Positions 57,571 to 64,000 of a DNA stretch of 64,000 bases are shown piece after piece. This DNA comes from Choristoneura fumiferana. Its lineage: Eukaryota; Arthropoda; Insecta; Lepidoptera; Tortricidae. Location of the stretch: the NCBI RefSeq assembly GCF_025370935.1, contig NC_133497.1:9416599-9480598 (forward strand), given 5' to 3'. The notes under the pieces are model-generated. The model was not told where the DNA came from. It made no database searches and saw only the letters and a list, made by a program, of their open reading frames with translations. Each line of letters opens with the position of its first letter. Positions within the stretch are counted from its first letter, which is position 1. The position numbers and the translations under genes were made by a program.

Positions 57571-58300
57571 AAAAGAAGAAAGTATTATAACGCTACTGTC
57601 AGATGTTTACACGCACAGAAATCTTCGAAGATACTTGACAATTATTAGTATTATGGTAACGTCTCGGAATAATAACTGTCGCTTAGTTATCGCTATCTGT
57701 ATGACGGGCGTCGCTTCTCGGTCGGTCGTTTCGTGGTCCTATATCGGCGTTTTTCTGACCAAAGTGCAAGTAAAAAGTTTTTTTTTTTTTTTATGCACGA
57801 ATCTTGAGACTGAACTTTTTCAAGAACGCCACCATTTTCCTAAAACCATCGTAATTTAAGTGGGTTCCTAAACTTTTGTTGGAATTTACCCCTGAAAAAT
57901 TTAGGTAGATGTCATTAATTACTTAAAACAAGTGCAAAGAAATTATATGTATTTAATGAAAGCTGCAAAGAAATTCTTGCGCGTTTGCATCCAAAATCTG
58001 ATGGCATCTTGTTCGTCGGTGCAAATTGCCTTCAGGTTCGGAACCAACACCTCATCCGACACAGCTTTCTAAAGAGCGAATCCAAAAGAGATCATTGCGA
58101 CTATAATAGCGCAGAATTGCACTGCGCCATCCCACGAGGTTGCGCAGACGCCGTTTCGGTTACGAAAAGGTTAAGCCGACGCAAAGGAAGAGCGGTGAGC
58201 GGGACGAGACGCATCAAATCTTTTTTCGCAACGTCCTGTATGACGCCTACTACCATTAAAGGTTATTTTTTCTAAATCCTATTTTTTCTTTTACTTCCTA
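57571..58300. other. upstream flank of hts, nothing firmly recognised
   Basis: A non-coding first exon of hts could lie here or further right. I saw no core promoter I could support. The ORF at 57985-58275 looks like a chance frame. Confidence 0.35.
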
Positions 58301-58314
58301 AGTAATCCTACTTC

Positions 58315-58565
58315 CAACTAATATAAATACGAAAGTTTGTGACTATGTGTGTGTGTGTGTTACTCCTGCACGCTAAAACGGCTCGACGGATTTGGATGAA
58401 ATTTGGTATGTAGATAGCTGGATATCTGGAATAACACATAGGCTACTTTAATCTCAATATTCCCACGGGAGCGATATAAAATCTCGAATTTTCAACCGTT
58501 GGGTTTAGATTACTCATGAAAATTGGCACAGTTGTTTTTAATGTGACGTCAATGAAGATCACGTT
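58315..58565 (+). mobile_element. Lep1-like Helitron fragment
   Basis: Starts ACTAATATAAATACGAAAGT, then GGATTTGGATGAAATTTGGT and TATTCCCACGGGAGCG; loses the far end before a CTAG terminus. Confidence 0.6.
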
Positions 58566-60220
58566 AGATAGGTATAATTTTCAAAAATGGAACGAAATTA
58601 ATTTGTAGTAGCGGTGCCAACTTATCTTGTTGCGATTACGTTTTACGTTTGCGTAGTTTCGTAACAAACGTTATAATTTTTCCGCGCCATCTATAGTTCA
58701 TTTGCTGAAATAGATGGCTTGCTGATTAATGATCGATACCTGTTGACAACCATGCACCTCATTAGTTCCAAAATAAGACACAGTATGTGGTGGCGCTATT
58801 ATCGTACATTACATCAATATAAATAAGCTAGTTTACAATTTGTTTGTCTGTGCCATGGCAATCGGCCTCGAAATATAAAGTTACAAAAAACCAATCGTTC
58901 TCTGTCGTAATAGAACTACTCGTCTTTGCTAGACTCCAAACGCTGGTAACTTGCGCCACTCGCATTGAGCAATGAGCACTCATTAACTCCCCTGAGTCAG
59001 CGTTCACATCTCGCGCTTCACAATGATCCTCTCAGATCCACATTTGTATTACAAATACTATGTTTGCGTAATCTAACTTTATGGTAGCCCAATACAGTCA
59101 ATGCGTCATCAGCTCACCATGAAATCTGTTTGTTGATTTTTATTTTCAAAGTCAAAAGATCTGTGTTTCAAATGTTTTAATCTTTCTTGATTTTCACTCA
59201 TATCTACTAACACACTCGGGATTTATCATTAGCACGCTTAATAACCAGTAGTTATTATTATATGTACATACGTTGAAATGAAATATCTAATTACTTTAAT
59301 GTTTGAATATGCTAATATGGAATACATATTATAATTGCAATTAATATAAGATAGATTAGGGTGTCATGCACCTACAACCTAATCATGTAACATCTAAATT
59401 ATTAAGCATATGAACATGACATGAATGTATATATAAAAAACGAGTAATAATTACATCGACGTTTCGACTCGATCAAATTACAGCGGCGTGGTCTAGTCTC
59501 CTCGTGACTATAAATATCTGTATTCAATTTTAATTATAATTGGCACTTACGAATGTCTAAGAATCTAATTCCTTCGGAACATACTCTGAAACTTTCGCAT
59601 TTATAATTTTAGTCGTATGGGATTAGGATAAGAATTACGATATTATTTAGGTTTCACTTAGGTTTCACATAATCATCCCAGCCTATATACGTCCCACTGC
59701 TCGGCACAGGCCTCCTCTCAGAACAAGAGGGCTAGGTTTCACATACTGTACCCTAATAGGGTGTCGTCTTTGCTTCGTTTGTTATCTTGTAAAACTTTCA
59801 AATGATGTGTTAAATGTCCTATTTGGTCCAAAGGTGTCATACTTGTATGGCCAGGATTTAATTAGTTACGAGGAAGCATGGCTCGATACCGCCGTAACAT
59901 ATAATTACGCGCCCACATAGTAATATATTCAGAGGGCCGTTGAACTTTGGTTAAAAAAAAGAGGCACGCACGAGGTTTAGAGGGTTTGGTTTGTTAATTA
60001 ACTACCGGACCAAACAGAATTGTGACCCAATGTGAACCTTTTTCATAGAAAAAGCCAGTGACATCGCATTGCTCGGGAAAAGGAAACATTAATCAAATTA
60101 TTTCTTCAAAACTAGCCACCCGCCTCAGTTTCGCACAGGTATTTACGTATTTTACTCACTTACTTATTGAATGGTGATTTTTAATTAAATTTTTTTTACT
60201 CTTGTACATAATCTTTTCTT
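58566..60220. other. flanking DNA, nothing recognised except a SINE scrap
   Basis: 59679-59740 is a short piece of the CCTATATACGTCCCACTGCT repeat. No gene seen. Confidence 0.4.
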
Positions 60221-60224
60221 TTAG

Positions 60225-60492
60225 CTGGAAAAATATGCAAATTGAAGTGGCAATGGGCAGGCCACATCGCTCGAAGAACAGATAACCGTTGGGGGAGAAA
60301 AGTCCTCGAGTGGCGACCACGAACCGGAAGACGAAGCGTTGGCAGACCTCCCACCAGGTGGACATCGTGAGAGTAGCGGGAAACCGGTGGATGCAAGTGG
60401 CGAGTTGTCGTTCATTGTGGCGTTCTAAGGGGGAGGCCTCTGTCCAGCAGTGGACGTCTTCCGGCTGATGATGATGATGATGACGATGACAT
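60225..60492 (+). mobile_element. RTE-clade LINE 3' end with (TGATGA)n tail
   Basis: Decodes as KWQWAGHIARRTDNRWGRKV, LEWRPRTGRRSVGRPPTR and a later QQWTSSG-like end, then a GATGATGATGATGACGATGA microsatellite. 5'-truncated copy of the same family as 61790 and 62598. Confidence 0.8.
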
Positions 60493-60549
60493 AATCTTTT
60501 CCAAATTTTATTTTCCAATAAACCTGTTAATTATACTCTTTATCATTAC

Positions 60550-60640
60550 CATCAGCATCATCCCAGCTTAGGATGTAGCCCATGCTGTGCCCACTGTTGG
60601 GCATAGGCATCCTCGAAGAAAGAGAGGGATAAACTTGAAT
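60550..60640 (+). repeat. SINE-like fragment
   Basis: CCCACTGTTGGGCATAGGCA variant of the repeat at 4431 and 59679. Confidence 0.4.
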
Positions 60641-60851
60641 TGTTTATAATTCTTTATAAAAATACGTTCTTAAACCATATTTACTTCTGAGCAGTTACTA
60701 ATTTTCACTCGATAATTTATTCGGTTGCTGCTGTGTCATAGCACATAACTATAAGCCGCCTCATAGCACAACATGGTCCGGCTTATAGGTTAACGTACCT
60801 AGCGATCGACAAACGCGAGATTCGAAACTGTCCCATAGGAACTATACTTAG

Positions 60852-60985
60852 GGCATGTTTCACCACTTGTCGACTAACTCAACCTGTCAGATAAAAGTAA
60901 TGCCATCTTTTTTTATTCATCACTTTATTTATCACCGATATCCGTCACTTAAAGTTAGTCGACAAGTGGTGAGGTGAAACATCTA
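60852..60985. mobile_element. 134-bp palindromic MITE
   Basis: ATGTTTCACCACTTGTCGAC...TAACT and its inverse (AGTTAGTCGACAAGTGGTGA). Related in style to the 8823 element. Confidence 0.65.
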
Positions 60986-61689
60986 ATTTGTGACTTAGAC
61001 GAACAAAACAAAAGCCAAACAATAGTGTAGATGTTTTCGCTAAAAATGGGACAAGCTTTTGTAGTGAGTCAGACACTATGTAATCAACTATTCTGCCAAC
61101 ACAGCAACAACAACGTATTCCGCAATCGATGTAGGATGTTTACATTCCGAATACCATTTAGTTTGTTGATGTTCCCAGAAAGACTATCGTACAGTGGAAG
61201 TCATATTAAACTAACCACTCCTATATATACACTAGGCCAGTCTAGGTACTGGGCGGAGCGTGAATTGGACATTGTTATTATACTTGGTTTGGATAGGTAC
61301 AAAACAACGTCAAATGGTGTCTTAAATACACTAGTCTAGTTTGTGTTACAATGATAGATAAGTAAAATGTTTAAAATCCTTGAATGTACCAAATTTGGGA
61401 GCTGAAGTTTGTTTACATTTAGTTAAATACTTATCCAAACCAAGTATAGACTAGACACCCCGTAGAGTAAGGCCAGCGTGATGTTGTACGTGTACACTTG
61501 TCATATCATCACGGACCTCAATGGGTCTATTCTATAGCATTACTTTTTTGTCTCTTTTCGTGGGGGACAGATTCAACGTACACATACAGCAACCTTTTCT
61601 ATAAATTCACATGAATAAGCACGTACTCGTACACAACTAAACATCTCTATTGGGGTTTAATATGGGTAAAGCTCAGAGTCAGGCAATGA
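60986..61689. other. flanking DNA, nothing recognised
   Basis: The ORF at 61031-61339 is not recognised and lacks splice or family support. No repeat family identified. Confidence 0.4.
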
Positions 61690-61995
61690 GCTATGGAAAA
61701 AGCTATGCTCGGAGTTTCTTTGCACGATATAATCCGGAATACAGAAATTCACCCAAGAATTCACCCTAAAATCAGTCACAATTCATGCAATTTGAAGTGG
61801 CAATGGGCGGGCCACATTGCTCGAAGAACTGATAATCGTTGGGGGAGAAAAGCCCTCGAGTGGCGACCACGGACCGAAAAACGAAGCGTGTTGCCAAGCC
61901 TCCCACTGGGTGGACTGACGACGTTGCGAGAGTTGTCGTCGTTCATTGTGGCGTTATAAGGAGGAGGCCTTTGTTTAACAGTGGACGTGTCAGGC
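61690..61995 (+). mobile_element. RTE-clade LINE 3' end
   Basis: Reads MEKAMLGVSLHDIIRNTEI, KWQWAGHIARRTDNRWGRKA, LEWRPRTEKRS, then frame decay, ending near CAGTGGACGTGTCAGG. Longer than the copy at 60225. Confidence 0.8.
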
Positions 61996-62264
61996 ATCGT
62001 CCTAATAACGCGAATGCGCGATGATCGCGTCGCTTAGTTCGCGCGATGATCGCGCATCGCGTTCTATTATGCCCGCTCTACACTCGCTCGCAAACCGCGG
62101 CCGTGGGACACGACGCGAAAAATATAGCCCTCTAAACTCGCAACCTTTCGCATTTAGCGACCGCGAGCCGAGCCATATTTTGTCGGTTTTTTGGCCGTGC
62201 TCAAAGGAGCCTCAGTCTGAGCCGTGCCTTTGGCAGCGTCTCCATTTGCGCGGCCTCGGAGTAG

Positions 62265-62375
62265 GGCTATGCGGTATTGGGTTTGATGGCAATACCGGTA
62301 TTATACCGGTATTCAAATTTTGAAAACCGGTATCCCGGTATTTCGGTATTTTTTCGGTATTTTCCGTATTTTCTC
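62265..62375 (+). repeat. CCGGTATT-type simple repeat
   Basis: Repeated (A)CCGGTATT and TCGGTATTTT words over about 110 bp. Dispersed low-complexity sequence. Confidence 0.55.
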
Positions 62376-62597
62376 CTTATTTTTCTTTCTTTCTGTATAA
62401 GTCTGTTGTTTTGTTGAAATATTACCAATATAAATGAAAAGCAAGATTTAATAAACTTCCCTTTTAATGAGCAAGTACTAAAATAAAAACCTGAAGTTGT
62501 TAATTGTTAACTAATACTAATATGGGATTCTCTAATTTTTCGGCGAAAATTGTTTCACCGATTAATAGTTCCCTACCAAATTTTCGCATAATATCTT

Positions 62598-64000
62598 TTG
62601 CTTGTACGAGGCTCATTAAATATCCAGTTCAAGCTTGAAAGGTCTCTACTGATGAAATCTACGCTCCACCCGGAACCTGCTCAGCTCCAAAACCCCGAGA
62701 GCTTTCAGCTCAAACTTCAAAACCGTTTCGAATGCCTGTGTAGCGACGTGGACGATTACAACGACGGGTTTGTGGAAGCTGTACATACGGTCGGGTCTAA
62801 CTTCTTCAAAATCCGCCGTACTATAACCAATAGGCTCTCGCGCTCTGGCCTTAGGCTCATAGAGGTGAGGCGTGAGATGCTGCTACAGTCCTCTGGTGAG
62901 GTGACGCTTGTCGCTATCGGCAGTTCAATAGGCAGGCAGATCTCAAAGTCTCTGAAGCGCGATGTACGCCGATTTAATACCAAAAGCATTGAAGAGTCTA
63001 TAAAGCGTAACAGAGGCTCTAAGGTGTTTACCAGGGATCTGTCTGGCAGTCAAAGCCGGTTAATGAAGTTGAAGACTGACGACGGCAGAATCATTTCATC
63101 CGGATAGCGACACGACAACCCGAACACCCGTCGAAAATCTAGCTAAAGACCTGAGCCCTAGATTAACCCGACTCTATCACGAAGACATCCCGGACGTCAG
63201 CCTGTGCGAGATTAGTATGGCCCTCAAACAGCTTAAGAATGACAAAGCCCCGAGTGACGATGAAATTACAGCCGAACTCCTGAAGGCGGGTGGTAAACCA
63301 GTCCTTAAGGACCGTCAGACGCCGTTTAGTTCCTCCACCAAGGGAGAACGCCGAAAGCGTGGAACAGAAGATAGTGGTGGTGATCATCTTCAAAAAAGGT
63401 GATAAGCACCTTGCTGAAGAATTATAGACCCATCTCACTTCTGAGCCAAGTTTACAAGCTGTTTTCCAGGGTCATCACAAATCGTCTCGCAAGCAGGTTT
63501 CACGATTTCCAGCCTCCCTAACAAGCCGGCTTCCGAAAAGGCTATAGTATCGTAGACCACATGTACGTTGCGGCAGGTTATACAGAAGACCGAAGGGTAT
63601 AACCTCCCCCTTTGCCTTGCATTTGTGAACCACGAGAAAGCCTTCGATTCGATCGAGACTTGGGCTGTGCTGCAGGCTCTCCAGCGGTGCCAACTTGACT
63701 ACCGGTATATCGAAGTGTTGAAGTGTACAAAAACGCCACTATGTCCGTCCGACCAAATGACCAGACCACGAAGCCTATTCCTAGGAGATGTGATCTCTCC
63801 GAAACTGTTCACCGCTGCATTGGAGAATGCTTTAAAGGTTCTGGGCTGGAAAGGACGAGGCATTAACATTAATGGCGGGTACGTCACTCGCCTTCGATTC
63901 GCCGACGATATTGTAGTCATGGCCCATGGCTGAGACCATGGAGGACCTCAGTGCTATGCTCGCAGACCTCAGCAGTTTCTGTTCGAGTTGGCCTAAAAAT
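62598..64000 (+). pseudogene. RTE-clade LINE ORF2 remnant (linker and reverse transcriptase), runs off the window
   Basis: Three consecutive frames of one RTE-type polyprotein. 62598-63107 has the post-endonuclease part (RLMKLKTDDGRIISSG). 63217-63300 reads ALKQLKNDKAPSDDEITAEL then LKAGGKPVLK. 63568-63933 carries the catalytic core with AFVNHEKAFDSIETWAVLQ, GDVISPKLFTAALE, ININGGYVTRLRFADDIVV. Frameshifts near 63105 and 63300 and further decay at 63370-63560 break it. The first catalytic Asp (usual DYEKAFDS) is Asn here, while FADD is kept. The endonuclease is missing on the left. Same strand and family as the tails at 60225 and 61690. Confidence 0.85.

Noticed and set aside
57985..58275. 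Plus-strand 96-codon ORF upstream of hts
   Set aside because: Not recognisable, no splice sites of note, and compositionally like random sequence.

Overview
The window is eukaryotic genomic DNA from an insect, almost certainly a moth or butterfly. Coding sequence is cut into short exons with GT-AG junctions. The main gene is the insect adducin hu-li tai shao (hts). The intervening DNA is AT-rich and packed with repeats typical of lepidopteran genomes: tRNA-derived SINEs, non-LTR tails, Lep1-like Helitron ends, many palindromic MITEs, and a nearly full-length CR1-type retrotransposon.

One gene dominates. On the minus strand, hts runs from its start codon at 57006 to a stop at 10190. I could place 16 coding exons plus two probable optional ones, and every junction keeps phase. 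The basic product is 699 residues and rises to 750 with both optional exons (a 24-nt microexon at 44462-44485 and a 129-nt exon at 23110-23238). Parts in order: short acidic N-terminus, neck-like region, class II aldolase/adducin head, long tail, and a final lysine-rich MARCKS-related domain. Any 5' untranslated exon lies to the right of 57010.

The most interesting element lies inside the last large introns. A single 3.5-kb open exon (19670-16138, minus) sits between exons 16 and 17. It has a strong splice acceptor, enters in exactly the phase left by exons 15 and 16, ends in its own stop, and is followed by an AATAAA. It would give hts a second, roughly 1,176-residue acidic C-terminus. In Drosophila the same locus makes the ovarian polyprotein Ovhts, whose C-terminal part builds ring canals, through an alternative 3' exon. 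I propose this exon as the lepidopteran counterpart. A further minus-strand exon (about 2234-1313) with Lys-rich repeats lies beyond the hts 3' end. It is either another gene or a third hts tail.

Layout: 1-2234 decayed minisatellite, MITE, SINE and orphan exon; 2235-10189 intergenic with MITEs; 10190-57010 hts with repeat-filled introns, including the CR1 element at 26290-31668 nested in an older repeat; 57011-62597 upstream flank with LINE tails; 62598-64000 a broken RTE-clade reverse transcriptase running off the right edge. No rRNA, CRISPR or prokaryotic features are present. tRNA-like sequences are all judged to be SINE parts.
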